Positions 25,164 to 36,932 of a stretch of 64,000 nucleotides of DNA are shown here, piece after piece (the stretch's first letter is position 1; every line of letters starts with the position of its first letter). A program made the position numbers and the translations under genes. The stretch is taken from NCBI RefSeq assembly GCF_030272615.1, contig NC_081408.1, positions 611,821,673-611,885,672 on the forward strand, in the 5' to 3' direction. The notes under the pieces were generated by a model that worked only from the letters and a program-made list of their open reading frames with translations, did no database searches and was not told the origin of the DNA. Source of the DNA: Cryptomeria japonica. Taxonomy: Eukaryota; Streptophyta; Pinopsida; Cupressales; Cupressaceae.

Positions 25164-27965
25164 CATATGTCTCTCATTTTGTATTATTTCTTTGGCGTAT
25201 CCATTTCTGCCACTTGTTTTTGCAAATCCTTGATATATTGTTCCAATTCATTATTATGTTTCTTTTCTCTTTGAGTTAGTCCCATGCCTAAGCCATCAGG
25301 TGGAGGAGGAATTTAACGCATGTATGGGTGATATTGATCATAGATGTGTTCATATGGAGGGGGAACATAATTGTAGTTATCATATGGACTACCTTGTATG
25401 TTGTTGTAGTGAGGAGCAAGAGGTCTAGGTTGATATATGTCATGACCATGAGGATAGGAGGTATCATAAGAATGATCTTGAGTATTTACCCCAAATTTGG
25501 AATGGGGTCTCCTCGTGTCATGATTTTGAATGTTCTCATTAGTATAATTGTATGTATTGGTTCTATCTTGTGTGCTAGTTTGTTGGGAATTAGTATTTCT
25601 CCTCCATGTGAGAGGAAGACCATAAGGTTGTTCATGAAATGAATCAATTTTTTGATATAAGGATGAGGGTCACTCAAGCATGAAACATTATCTCCTATTA
25701 CCACCTTTATTTCCTCTAATATTTGCATTTGTGTGATTCACTTGATTTGGACCCTCCTCTAAAATTTGTGACACATCAAAATCATGAGGTATCCTTATCC
25801 CATTTTGTGCCATGACTTGAAAGAAGTATTGTCTATCTCTTCTCATGATTTCTCCAACCAATATATTGAACCTTTGTTCCATGATAGTCTCTTAAATATC
25901 TGCGGAAGTGATAGATGCATTGTCATTGTTATTATTGTTCTCATTGTCATTGTCTAGTATATTGTTATGATTCTCAAATAGGTTGTAAAATTTATCATCA
26001 TCAAATTAATAAGTACTCATGTTGACAAATATTAGAGCTTCTTCGACTTCTCTTATACACCTTTGTGAATGGGTTTTAACCATGAAATAAAACCTGGCTA
26101 AAATGAAAGATGGAAGAAAATGTGAAGGCTATGGGAGACTAAGAAAGAATATGAAATGTAATGAGAATCTAGGATTATCTTGCAATATCTAATAGTATAA
26201 GTCCAAGATATGTGATCGAAAGTAAGGTGTGGCTTCCAAAGAGATGATAGATTTCTTGATGAGATAAGTGGACCTTGACTAAAGCGGACCAAGTGAGACC
26301 CTAAGATGATAGATCTGATGCAAACTAAAGAAAGTTTGTAAAAATTGGAAGGAGATGTTGGAAATTCATGGCCATATCATGACATTTATGTTTATTTATA
26401 ATAGCCTTCATACCAATCTAGCTTTATTCCTTACATTGAACAACAAAGATACATGTACATTGAACATAGACATGAAATGATCTGTCATATGAACACGTCC
26501 ATGACATAGATTTGTTGATATGGAGGAGGGACATAATTATAGCTTGGATATAGACCACTTGGTATGGTATTGTAATAAGGAGCACTAGGTATAGGTTGAT
26601 ACATGTCACGACCACAAGGATAGGAGTTATCATAAGAGTGATCTTGGATATTTCCCCCAAATCTGATATGAGATCTCCTCATGTCATGATTTTGAATATT
26701 CTCTTGAGTGTAATTGTACACATTTGTATGATCTTGGGTATTATCATGAGCATGTCTGGTGGTGGTTCTTTTCCATGGGAAATGACGACTATGGGGTTGT
26801 TCATGAGAGGTTCTATCATAATTGGCTTGAGAATGAGTGTATGAGTTTAGAATTTCAGGTTTTTAAAATAGGGAGGAAGGTGACTCAAGCACGAGACACT
26901 CTTTTCTATTACCACCATTATTGAGCTTCACATGCCTTGTATTAACTTGATTTGTTTGATTTGGAATAATCCTCCAAAATTTGTGACATATCAAAATCAT
27001 GGGGTAATCTTGTTACACTTTGTGTCATAACTTGTAGGAAATATTGTCTATGCCTCTTCATGATTTCTTGAACCAATTAATTAAAATGGGGACCCATGAT
27101 AGTTTTTTGAGCTTCTGTAGAATCCACAAATGCATCATTATTGTCAAATTCATTTCCATTGTTGTTCTCATTGTTGTCATTGTCATTGTCTAGTATATTA
27201 GTGTGCTTTTCAAATGGATTGTAAAATTCATCTCCATAAAACTCATAAACTGTACACATGTCTAAAGACCTCAATGATTATTTGGCTTCCCTTCTAGACC
27301 TTTGTGATTAGATTTCAACCATGTACTAAAGTCTTGACCAAGATGAAAGATAAAATGAAAATGCAAAGACTATGGAAGACCAAGAGGTGTATAAAGTGTA
27401 GATGAATCTAGAGTAAACTTGGAATGTCCAAGAGTGTAAGACCAAAGTATGTATGTTTTAGAGTAAGGTGTGTCTTCCAAAGAGATGATGGATCTCTTGA
27501 TGAGGTAAGTTGACCTTGACTCAAGAAGACCAAATGAGACCCTAAGATGATAGATCTTGATACGAGAATCACCTAGTGTTTTGTTGTAGTATGTTTACAA
27601 AGTTTGATGAGGACAAGAAAACTAAGCTTTTGACTCAAATTTGGAAAATATGTATGAGGGAAATGCAAGTGAAGTAAAATGATTGACTTTGTGTGACCAA
27701 GACAAGTTGACTGGAGAATGAAGCCCTATAAGAAGAAGCCTTAGAAGCTCTTTGAATATGAAAACTGAACTCCTTTTTCTCTTGACAAATCTTTTGCAAT
27801 TTCTTAGTTGTGAACACAAACGCAATTTATGTAAACCCAGACGTGATTTTGAAAATATTTTGCAATTTTGTCCAATTGTGAAGTTGTTTAATGTGACCAA
27901 ATCACACTGTTTTGATTTTTAGTGACAAGAAAACACAAAAAAATAGTGAAGACCCAATGTGTGAA
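25164..27965 (-). pseudogene. Ty3/gypsy leader and gag N-terminal region, partly duplicated (fragment F)
   Basis: Minus-strand pieces match the leader and gag of element D (35950-37940) in order. The leader (27965-27300) includes CTTACCTCATCAAGAGA. Next come the gag start (27274 leftwards, ending MGPHFN), IPHDFDVSQILEEGP (25750-25800), the Pro/Tyr-rich segment (PYNYVPPPYQ-like, 26490-26720) and YHPYM..IPPPPDGLGMG (about 25280-25340), then MDTPKK and MRDIC (about 25180), where the small LTR element interrupts. The gag start and leader appear twice: a left copy at about 25270-26330 and a right copy at about 26490-27560, offset 1.17-1.24 kb. Stops and frameshifts occur throughout; pol is absent. 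Confidence 0.75.
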
Positions 27966-29105
27966 GGTGTTGATCCAAAAAATCTGATTTATTTACTGGG
28001 AACTCCTGATACCATTCCCAACCTGCAAAAATTCCAAGTAGTTTGTGAGATATGATCAAAACATTGAAAAACCCTAATTTTTAAAGATATAATTTTTCAT
28101 GAATTCTTTTGTATCAAAATGAAATTCATAAAGAACAAATCCCCTATAGAATTCTAAGAACTTTCTAGAAATGTAAATAATCATATCATTGTTGAACATC
28201 CATTTGCATTTAATATATTTGCATCATGCATAGCATATCAAACATGAAAGACAAAAAAAGAACAAAAGAGAACTAACCCCTCATTTTGAAAAAATTCCAA
28301 AATATAAAGGGTTTTCCTAAAAGTCATCTCGGGGAATGGAAATTTCCCCAAGAACTCACGCATGCATAGAAGATCAAAAAAGAAACCCATTTTAAAAACT
28401 CAATTAAATTTTATTAAAAATTCTCATAAATTAAAAATTGAAATTAATTTATTTTAATATTAAAATATCAATAAATTAATAAATAAAGCTTTTTAATTAC
28501 TTTATTTAAATTTTTTTTTATTAATTAATTTGTTTACAACTATAATATTAATTTATTAATCAAAAGATAAAGTGCTAATTTAACTCCTTAATTTATTTAT
28601 ACATTCTAACATAGACATCAATTATTAATTATTCGAAAGTAACATAATTAATTTAATTAACTCAAATATACTCAACACTTAAAAAATAAATTAATAATTA
28701 ATAATTAATTCTACCAACACATTTAAACAATTATCCAACTTAACATATAACAAACACATACCACATATCAAAGTCATCAGGTAATTGCCTAGGTGGCGAT
28801 CTGATTAGGCTAATGACTAACAACAGACAATGCTCTAAAACTGAGCAAGGCTAAGGGTAATAAAGGCATACCATACATTAAACATAAACCAACATTAAAT
28901 GCCACATAAAACAATCAATAGCTAGCATAAACATGGCATTACCATAGAAAACCAATAATATAAAATTCACAAGAAAATAGTATATATTTGGTTGCTGCAA
29001 CGTAGGTTACTACATCAAAATCCCTTAGAAAAATGGTCATTCTTCATCTAATAAAAAATTACCAAAACATATTCATTATAAGCATCTACTCAGAGAATCC
29101 CAGCC
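27966..29105. other. AT-rich unassigned sequence
   Basis: Very AT-rich between about 28380 and 28740 (TTAATTTATTAATTAAT runs). No coding motif. I could not recognise a target duplication for the adjoining LINE. Confidence 0.5.
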
Positions 29106-31446
29106 ATGATCCTCAAATTAGATATGATGAAAGCATATGATAGAGTAGAATGGGGGGCGTTGTGTGTTGTTCTACTTAAATTGGGCTTTTCCAAGGCATG
29201 GGTCAAATGGATTCGTGCTTGTAATTCTTCTATAAGGTTCTCAGTTCTAATTAATGGCTCCCCTTGTGGTTTTTTCTCCTCTTCTAGGGGTTTGAGGTAG
29301 GGGGATCCCTTGTCTCCTTTCTTGTTCATTCTTCTAGATAAAACATTTAGGTGGGCTATAAGAGCCGCTAAGTTGGGAGGGATTTGGAAGGGAATTAGGA
29401 TTCATAATGTTCCACAAATCATTTTGCATTGCTTGCTTGCAGATGATACCTTGCTATTTGGTCAGGCCTGTTTGGGTGAGGAAAGAGTGATAAAGGGGAT
29501 AATATAGAATTATGCATCCTTTTCTAGTCAGAGAGTCAATGTTTATAAGTCAAAGATTTTTTTTCTTCATGCTTCAATATTGGTTCAGGATAGATTGAAG
29601 ATTTTTTGGGGATTTGTATCTGGAAATCTTCCTTTTTCTTATCTTGGTATACCTTTCTTCATTAAGAAGGATAGAGTTGAGTTTTGGGATAAGATCATTT
29701 CAGTTATCTCTAGAAGGATCCTATCATGGAATCATAGATGGTTATCTTTCGCTGGTAAGATTGTTCTTATTAAGTCTGTCCTAAATGCTGTTCCTATTTA
29801 TCTCATGTCTATTTTGTATTCTCTGAAAGAGGTTCTTGTTAGTTTGCAAGATACTCTTAGGTCCTTCCTTTGGAGTAATAATAAAGAATGTAAGAAGAAA
29901 CTCCCTTTGGTAACATGGGATAAAGTTTGTTTGCCTAAAAACCTTGGGGGCATAGGCATTAGGAGTCTAGAAAGTCAGAATTTAGCCCTAGGTGATAAGT
30001 TGGTTTGGAAATTGTATGAGAGACCATTCTCCTTTTGGGCACAAATTATGTTTGCTAAATATTTAAATAACAGACCAAGAGAGTATGTTTTTCAAGTTTC
30101 TAATTTACCATCTAGTTCGGCTATTTGGAATTTTCTATGTAAATGTAGATCAGTGATTTTACTTCATCTCTCATGGATTGTTCATAATGGTAGAAAGGTC
30201 AAGTTTTGGGAGGAAGTTTAGAATGGACACCCCCCTTTAGTGAACTCGAGAGATTGGTCTCCTTTAATTTCCACTCTTTCTTCCCTTTGGGGTGTCTTTG
30301 TGGCTGATTATTTTGAAATTGAGTATAGTGGGAATCTTAAGGTGGAAAAATGGAAATCAATTGAGTTTTTAGATATTGATAAAAATGTGAAATTGGAATA
30401 TGAAAAGATGTTGGGGGAGAGAGTAATAATTGTTTTTGATGTCGATGATGAGCTTATCTAGACAAGGAATATCTCTGGTAAGTACACAGTTAAGGATGGC
30501 TATAATTCTCTCTTGGTTGCTAAAGATTTATCTACTTGGCCATACAAGCTATTTTGGCATATGGCTTGCCTCCCAAAGGCTGGTGCTTTTGCTTGGTTAG
30601 TAGCGTAGGATAGGATCCTTACAAGAATGAGGTTGGACAAGTTGGGTATTGCGGTAGTATTTTCTTGTGTCTTTTGTAATAAAAACTTAGAATCCTTTGA
30701 ACACGTGTTTCTTCAATGTGATTTTGCCTATGCTTGCTGGCAGTGGTTGTTTGGAAAGCTTAATCTATCCTTTTTTATTGGTAAGGATCTCCTTTCCCAC
30801 TTTAGAGCCTAGCCTCTCCTATTTGCCTCATCTTTCTATGCATGTCTTTGGATTATTTCTCCATCTATTGTGTTTTGGAATATTTGGTTAGAGTGTAATA
30901 ATAGGATTTTTAAACAAAAAAGTTCTTCCTTGGCTGAGGTTTTATTGAGGATTGAATCTTCCATCTCTGAAGTTTCTTTGTCTTTTATCTATAAGAATTT
31001 GGAAACCCTTACCTCTTTTTCTCATTGGGATGGTAGGGTAACTCAAGTTTGGAGAATGTTATCAGTCTTACCTTCTCATGGATCTATTTTAAATAAGACT
31101 AATGCTATAAGTAAGAGAAATTTTGCTTGCTGGAAACCTCCTCCACAAGGGCACTTTAAATTGAATTTTGATGATGCTTCTTGTGGGAAACCTGGCCTGG
31201 CAGGGGTAGGTATGGTAATTTATGATCATAAGGTAAGGTTTGTTCAGGCTCGTTGTCATGCGATTGGTTTCAAGTCTAACAATTGTGCAGAATTCTTTGC
31301 CTTGTCCTTGGGTTTGGATATGGCTATATCTTTGGGAATTAAGGACTTGATAATTGAGGGTGATTCTATGGTTATTATTCAAAGTTTCATCAAAAAGAAG
31401 TCGAACTGTTGGCAATTACAATATATACTTGATCATATTTTGCAAT
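29106..31446 (+). pseudogene. LINE ORF2: reverse transcriptase, zf-RVT and RNase H
   Basis: RT motifs in order: LKLDMMKAYDRVEW (29112-29155); RGLR, stop, GDPLSPFLFILL (29285-29330), where family members have RGLRQGDP, so a CAG-to-TAG change at 29298 is likely; and LLADDTLLFG (29430-29460), carrying the catalytic DD pair. PFSYLGIPF (29631-29657) and SWNHRWLSFAGKIVLIKSVL mark the thumb and connection. A zf-RVT-like block (CVFCNKNLESFEHVFLQCDF, 30670-30730) follows, then RNase H with FDDASCGKPG, NCAEFFAL and IIEGDSMVII (31160-31380). RNase H after RT is usual in many plant L1 elements. Other breaks lie at about 29505, 30219 and 30607. Not functional. Confidence 0.88.
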
Positions 31447-32082
31447 AACCTGATTTTTTTTATTCCTTTTTGATTTCCCACTATTATACAGAAGTGAATA
31501 AGATTGCATATTTATTGGCTAACTTAGCCATTGACAGTGAAGCTAGTATATAGGTAGTAAGTGTGGATGAGATCCCTTCCTCGGTTTTAGAATATTTGAA
31601 GTAAAGAAGGGCATAGTTGTAGTCTTCATCAACCTCCTTATTTGGTGTGGGTTCTGCTATGCTTGATCATAATGTTTATTTTGACAGGGTCTTTGATTAT
31701 GGTTTCATTTCTACTATGTGGTATCATTCTAGCCAGTGGTTTGGAGAATTGTGTTTCATAGACAGGGGTGGTTCAGACTGGTGTTTTTTGGCAGCAATGG
31801 ATATGCATCCTTCGGTGATCATACTTTAGTATTCCTTCTATATGCTTCTATTGGCGGCTTCCTTTATATCTAATGCAGCTTATGTAATTGGGATGTTTTT
31901 TTATGTACTATGCCAATGGGCTTTTGGTATTGGGTAGAATAGGCTTGTGTTACTTAAGCAATACTAAAGGGTTCTCTTGCTAGTTCTTTCCCTTCAGTGC
32001 TTTTTGAACCAGAGATTGTAAAAAAACTTTTAAAATTTAATATAGTTCAGTGGTTCTATCCACTTTTATCAAAAAAAAAAAA
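29106..32082 (+). mobile_element. L1-type LINE, 5'-truncated, with poly-A tail
   Basis: It starts abruptly inside the reverse transcriptase domain, runs through RT, a zinc-binding RT-associated region and RNase H, and ends in 12 A residues (32071-32082). The endonuclease ORF part and ORF1 are missing, as expected of incomplete target-primed reverse transcription. No convincing target duplication was seen. Confidence 0.88.
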
Positions 32083-32289
32083 GGCATCAAGTCCTAAGCC
32101 AACCACACATCCTCAATTATCCATATTCCCAACTATATTTATTAGCATTTAGTATCGAATATATGTATTTATAACATTATAGAAAAGGTATAATATCACA
32201 ATACCTCCTTATTTGTAGTTGGACTAGAGGGGCATTATAGCTATTTGGTGACTCTCTTCCTAAGTTAGAATCTGCATTCAAAGGTACTG
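32083..32289. other. Short spacer between LINE and Copia element C
   Basis: No feature recognised. It may be the 5' part of Copia C, whose 5' LTR I cannot find. Confidence 0.4.
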
Positions 32290-33422
32290 TTTCTAGAGAG
32301 GACAAGAAAAGATGTGATATAGGAGAAAGTTATTCAATGAGGATATCCAAATATGAGAAAGAGATAAAAGAAATTGAAGAAATGGAGAAAGAGCTTGAGG
32401 ATCTTGAAGTGCTTATTGCCTAGAGATTCTCAAAAGGAGCTGATAAGTATGAAGTAAAATTTCCTTTTAAATTTTTTTCATCTAATAAGATAGGACATTT
32501 TGCCTCAAGGTGTGTGGAAAGAGTTCCTAAGAAACCCTACAAGCCTAAATTTTAGTGTAAATGTTATTATGTTGTTGATGAAGGTGTGACAGATGATGAA
32601 TATGACAAAGATAATTCAAGTGATAATTAATGGGTGTTTATTGCTATCAAGGAAGATGATCCAATGCCTACTCATCCTACTAGATGCATGAATGTGGAAA
32701 GAGCTTTGGCTACACAAGTTGAAGAGAAAGATGAATGGGTGATTGAAAATGGATGCTCTCATCATATGATAGGTGATAAGAATAAGTTTGTGAGTTTGGA
32801 AAAGTATGATGGTGGTGTTGTGAGATTTGGTGATGATAAATTTGGTATAATTCATGGTAGATGATTCATTTCTCTTGATAATAAGAACAATAATGATGAT
32901 GTCCTAGATGTAGAAGGTCTAAAGAATAATTTTTTTGAGCATTGGATAGATGGTTGACAAGGGATATGATCTTCAGCCCAAGAATGACAAATGTAGAATC
33001 TTTGGTAGCTTCAGTATTGAGATTGCATTAGGTATAAAGACAATAGGTAATATCTTTGATTTGAATAGTGCTAGTAAAAGATGCTTGATTTCTCATATTG
33101 ATGAAAGTTTGTTATGTCATAGGAGATTGTGTCATGTGAATTTTGATAACATGGTTAAGACAAGTTCTACTCAGGCAATGAGATATCTTCCTAATCCTAT
33201 ATGCAAAGAATGTCAACTAGGGTTGAAAACTAGAGTTAATTTCAAAAGTAAAAAGCATTTTTCTAATGGATTACTATATCTGGTGCATACTGATTAATGT
33301 AGTCCATATAGAGTTAGAAGCTTGCAAGGTGATAGATATTTCATGTTGTTGATTCACGATTACTCAAGAATGACGTGGGTCACTTTCTTAAGAAATAAAT
33401 TTGAAGCTTTTGATAAATTTAA

Positions 33423-33686
33423 TATTTTCAAGGCTTTGGTTGAGACTGAGACAAAATTGAAGCTAAAGTGTCTAAGATCTGACAGAGGTGGTGAATTCAT
33501 CTCTAGTGAGTTTAATACATTTTCTGAAGAGCATGTGATAAAATAATAGTTATCTACACCATGAACCCCTCAACAAAATGGAGTGAGGGAAAGAAAGAAC
33601 ATAACCATTCAAGAATCTACAAGGACAATGATGATTGAAGGAAATTTTTTGCATGTATATTGGAGAGAAGTTGTGAGTATTTCAGT
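33423..33686 (+). repeat. Copia integrase segment duplicated into element D (source copy)
   Basis: 264 bases with a gap-free match to 36203-36466, eight differences by hand count (about 97 percent identity). It covers the second integrase Asp motif (SDRGGEF) and the Glu motif, and includes the three stop codons at 33544, 33547 and 33562. Confidence 0.93.
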
Positions 33687-33759
33687 TTACACTCTTAACT
33701 GGGTGAATATCAAAGGTGAAACCAGTAAGACTCCTTACAAATTATGGTTTTTCCATGCT

Positions 33760-33764
33760 CTTAC
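33760..33764. repeat. Left target-site duplication of element D (CTTAC)
   Basis: Matches 50115-50119 exactly. Joining the two flanks at one copy restores a continuous Copia integrase reading. Confidence 0.93.
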
Positions 33765-34505
33765 TATAGACACTTGAAATTGTCATGTCTAATTAAATAA
33801 GTATCTTTATTTATTTAATTAATTCATTTATCCTCTTCTAGCCTTAATTCTCATTTAAATAAATACTTTTTATTTATTTAAATTATCCTTTTCCTAAATT
33901 AAATAAATACTTTTATTTATTTAATTGATCCCACTTCTTCTATTAATTAAATGAATCTTTATTTATTTAATTAATTCATTAACCTTTTCTACCTATGACA
34001 CATGTCATTCATCTCTTAATTCATACACTATCTGCCCTCTCATTATTTTCTTATTTCCTCTACCTACCCTCTAATCATAGCTGACCATTTATCTTTTACA
34101 CCTCTCAATATTATCCCTCCATTTCATATAGTGTCTTCTATATAAGGAGACGCTTCCTTCATTATCAACCCTCAACTATGCACCCCGATGATTATTTGAC
34201 TACACTACGCTTTTGAACTTTCATATGCAATCCTTCTTGCAACCACATTTCTGTTCTTTGTTGAGCTCTTGTGCACATAAAATCTCAGAGCAAATATATC
34301 AAGAAAGATCAATGGAGATAGGAAGAATGGATATTCAAACCCTATTGGACATGTGATGGTATAATCTTTGTGATTTCATTTGATTTGCATTATCTTAGGT
34401 AATCTTCATATGTTATGGTGGATCTTTGTTGTTGTTAGGCTAGGGTTTTGTGGTTGAATCTATTTAGCCTTTCAATATTGTTGTTATCCATTTTCACCGT
34501 ATACA
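33765..34505 (+). repeat. 5' LTR of element D
   Basis: Starts TATAGACAC (ancestral TG mutated to TA; the 3' LTR has TGTAGACAC) and ends GTATACA. The first 210 bases hold several palindromic AT-rich units (TTAAATAAATA ... TTTATTTAA) whose number and order differ between the two LTRs. Confidence 0.9.
34139..34145 (+). promoter_or_regulatory. Putative TATA box in 5' LTR of element D
   Basis: TATATAA followed by GGAGACGCTTCC. The same box is at 49748-49754 in the 3' LTR. Position in the second half of the LTR fits a retrotransposon promoter; untested. Confidence 0.6.
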
Positions 34506-34508
34506 TTT

Positions 34509-34526
34509 TGGCACGCCTGGTGGGAC
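34509..34526 (+). promoter_or_regulatory. Primer-binding site of element D
   Basis: TGGCACGCCTGGTGGGAC starts a few bases after the LTR end. Element E has nearly the same string after its LTR (57014-57032), which supports the function. I do not assign the tRNA. Confidence 0.65.
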
Positions 34527-34619
34527 TCTTGTCCCTTTTGCATTTAACATCTTTTATTGCAGATTTTGTGTTTTTGCAGTTGTAGATCTGACATTTCTGA
34601 CAATATTTTGATATTTTTG

Positions 34620-34880
34620 CATCTGCGTACTTTCAGATCGCGTTTTTGATTTTCTATCGCATCTGTGATGTCTGGAATCATGTCTACACCTTCAATAGTA
34701 TTTTACTTTTTTGCAGATTCCAGGAAGTGCGTCTATGTTCCCTAGTCACGTCTGTGAAGTTTTTAGATGCGTTTGTGTTCGAGAACCGCATCTGTGTTCA
34801 GGAACCATGTCTGTGTTTAGGAACTACATCTCTGTCAGATCTAACCGCGTCTGCAAATTTATATAGCATTTATGTTTCTA
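34620..34880 (+). repeat. Degenerate short tandem repeats in the leader of element D
   Basis: About ten variants of a roughly 22-base unit containing CGYRTCTGTGTT(Y)AGGAAC. Similar units in inverted orientation occur near the 3' end of the element (48560-48850). Confidence 0.6.
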
Positions 34881-35189
34881 ATAACCGTGTTTGTGTGCAG
34901 TTGTTGCATTTTGGTTTCTTTGATTTGGTTTTTCATCTTTCAGATTTCAGATCTGGTTTATATTGAGCTAACATCTTTAGATCTAGCTAATGAAATTGGT
35001 CCAGCTTGCCTTGAAAGCAAAATCACATTGTTGAAGACCCATATTTCACAAAGTATTTTGGGATCTAAAATTTACCTAACTTGTGTGCTTGTAGGAGGGG
35101 TATTATTGCAAAACTACTAACAAATCTTTGTTGCAAAATTTTGGCAAGGGTTTTTTATCTTTATTATGTGCCTTATTTTCATAGACTAG

Positions 35190-35836
35190 CAAACACTTCA
35201 ATTGGTGCACTAAAATTGAACTAGTGTCTTTTGTGTCTTGAGCAATAAGATCTTTTTGTTTACTCTTTAGAGGGCATGTCTCCCTGTGTGGTCATTAGGA
35301 CTACTAGTGAGGATAGAATGACCCAAGTGATGGTGAGGAAAACCCACCTCTTCCAAACCACTATAAACAACTGTATTCATGGTGAAAACTATGGATAACA
35401 TGTGTTGATTAGTTAATACCAACACTATGTCTCCTCATAAACTCGTTTGATCAAATTTATTTGATCAGTTGTAGGGTGTAACCCCTACCGCCTAGGAGCC
35501 TTCTGTATTTATAGAGCTGAAAGTGCCGCATGTATGGCCACATGAGAAGATGCCCTTACTAGCACCTTTTTGTTTTAGAAGCCAAAATCCTTCTAGTTGT
35601 TGGGGCAGGAGGTCGGACCTCTAGAGCGGCCCACACACATACGGTTCTTAGTAGAGATACAAAGTTTGCCATGGGGATTTTTTGTGGGGATTGATGCTTG
35701 GCTGCCCTAAGAAGTGAGTGTCAAGGGTGGAGCCAATGGGGTCAAGCATCTAAGTATCCACTCTAAATAGCTTAGCCTCATGTGGGAATCAACAACTATT
35801 GTGCTGGCCAGCCATAAGAATTGTGCTTGTCTTATT
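35190..35836 (+). other. Conserved leader block shared by elements D and E
   Basis: Aligns with 58502-59118 in element E over more than 600 bases, with stretches such as GTGGGGA, TGATG, TTGGCTGCCC, AAGTGAGTG and AAGCATCTAAGTATCC kept. No frame stays open in both copies and small indels break frame, so it is probably untranslated. Position between primer site and gag suggests a packaging, dimerisation or translation-control role (inference). Confidence 0.65.
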
Positions 35837-36202
35837 TTGAACAATCAAACATTCAAGACCAAACATTAAAACATTATGTCGTTTGTGTCTTCAATTGTAT
35901 GCAAAACAATTTTACATCAAACAACAAACTTTTCTTTGAGTCATTTTTTGAGTCTACACACTTGCAAACATTGAGTCCTCATCAACATTGTGTCCTCTTG
36001 TCACAGAAAACAGTCAAACATTCAGATTTGGTCACAAAAAGTCACTTCACAAATTGGAAAAATTCCACTCAGTTTTGAGAAACTCATCTGTGTCTGATAG
36101 AGTCATGTCTATGTCATCTAACCATGTCTGTGAAGGGAAGAAACACGTCTATGGTCTTTTGAGAAACATTGCATTTATAACATCTCAGAAATAGGTCTAT
36201 GG

Positions 36203-36466
36203 TATTTTCAAGGCTATGGTTGAGACTGAGACAAAATTGAAGCTAAAGTGTCTAAGATCTGACAGAGGTGGTGAATTAATCTCCAGTGAGTTTAATACAT
36301 TTTGGGAAGAGCATGTGATAAAATAATAGTTATCTACACCATGAACCCCTCAACAAAATGGAGTGAGGGAAAGAAAGAACATAACCATTCAAGAATCTGC
36401 AAGGACAATGATGATTGAAGGAAATTTTCTGCATGTATATTGAAGAGAAGTTGTGAGTATTTCAGT
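36203..36466 (+). repeat. Captured Copia integrase segment inside the leader of element D
   Basis: Gap-free copy of 33423-33686 with eight differences. It retains three nonsense codons of the source (here at 36324, 36327 and 36342), so it descends from an already dead Copia copy. The related minus-strand fragment F (27700-27965) is continuous over the corresponding place and lacks the segment. Confidence 0.92.
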
Positions 36467-36932
36467 CCAGCAAACAAGAACAGTCAGTTTCAGAATTATT
36501 GAGCTTCCTAGGTATCTCTCTGGGTTTTCATCTAGAATTCATCTTGTCTTTGGGTCTCACAAAGTCAATCAGTGCTTTATACCTTACATTACATTCACAT
36601 TTGTCTACACTTGAGTCAAAAGGTTACTTTCTTGTCCTCATCTTACTTTGTCAACACATTACATACAACAACATTTTTCTAAGTGGTCCCTCGTCAAGGT
36701 CTATCACCTTTGGGTCTCATTTGGTCTTACTTAGAGTCAAGGTCAACTTACCTCATCAAGAGAAACTATTATCTCTTTGTAAGTCACACCTAGTCTACTT
36801 CATACATACTTGGTCTTACACTTTGGACATTGAAAGTACACCTCAGATTCATTTACATTCCATCCAACTCTTAGTCTTCCATACTCTTTCCATTTTCATC
36901 TAGTCTCTCACATCTTGGTCAAGACCTAGTTC
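36467..36932 (+). other. Distal leader of element D
   Basis: Non-coding leader between captured segment and gag. It has a clear homologue on the minus strand at about 27300-27760 (shared CACAAAGTCAATCA, GTCAAGGTCAACTTACCTCA). Confidence 0.6.

Larger units (their letters stand above)
32290..33764 (+). pseudogene. Copia element C, 5' part: gag end, protease, integrase N-terminal half
   Basis: In order on the plus strand: a charged gag helix (KEIEEMEKELEDLEVL); a damaged zinc knuckle (NKIGHFASRC with the first two Cys lost); the protease region WVIENGCSHHMIGD (family DSG replaced by ENG, so the catalytic Asp is missing); GAG-pre-integrase HRRLCHVNFDNM; and integrase core pieces LVHTD, SDRGGEF and PQQNGVRERKN (33300-33610). 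Frames are broken at 32860, 33297, and by a cluster of three stops at 33544, 33547 and 33562. The reading continues without loss across the gypsy insertion at 33764: HALT here joins IRYF at 50120 after removing one CTTAC copy. No 5' LTR found. Confidence 0.85.

Noticed and set aside
29010-32100. Target duplication for the LINE (CATCAAAATCCC near 29013 versus CATCAAGTCC after the poly-A)
   Set aside because: The match is imperfect and lies about 90 bp before the first recognisable LINE codon, so it is likely chance.
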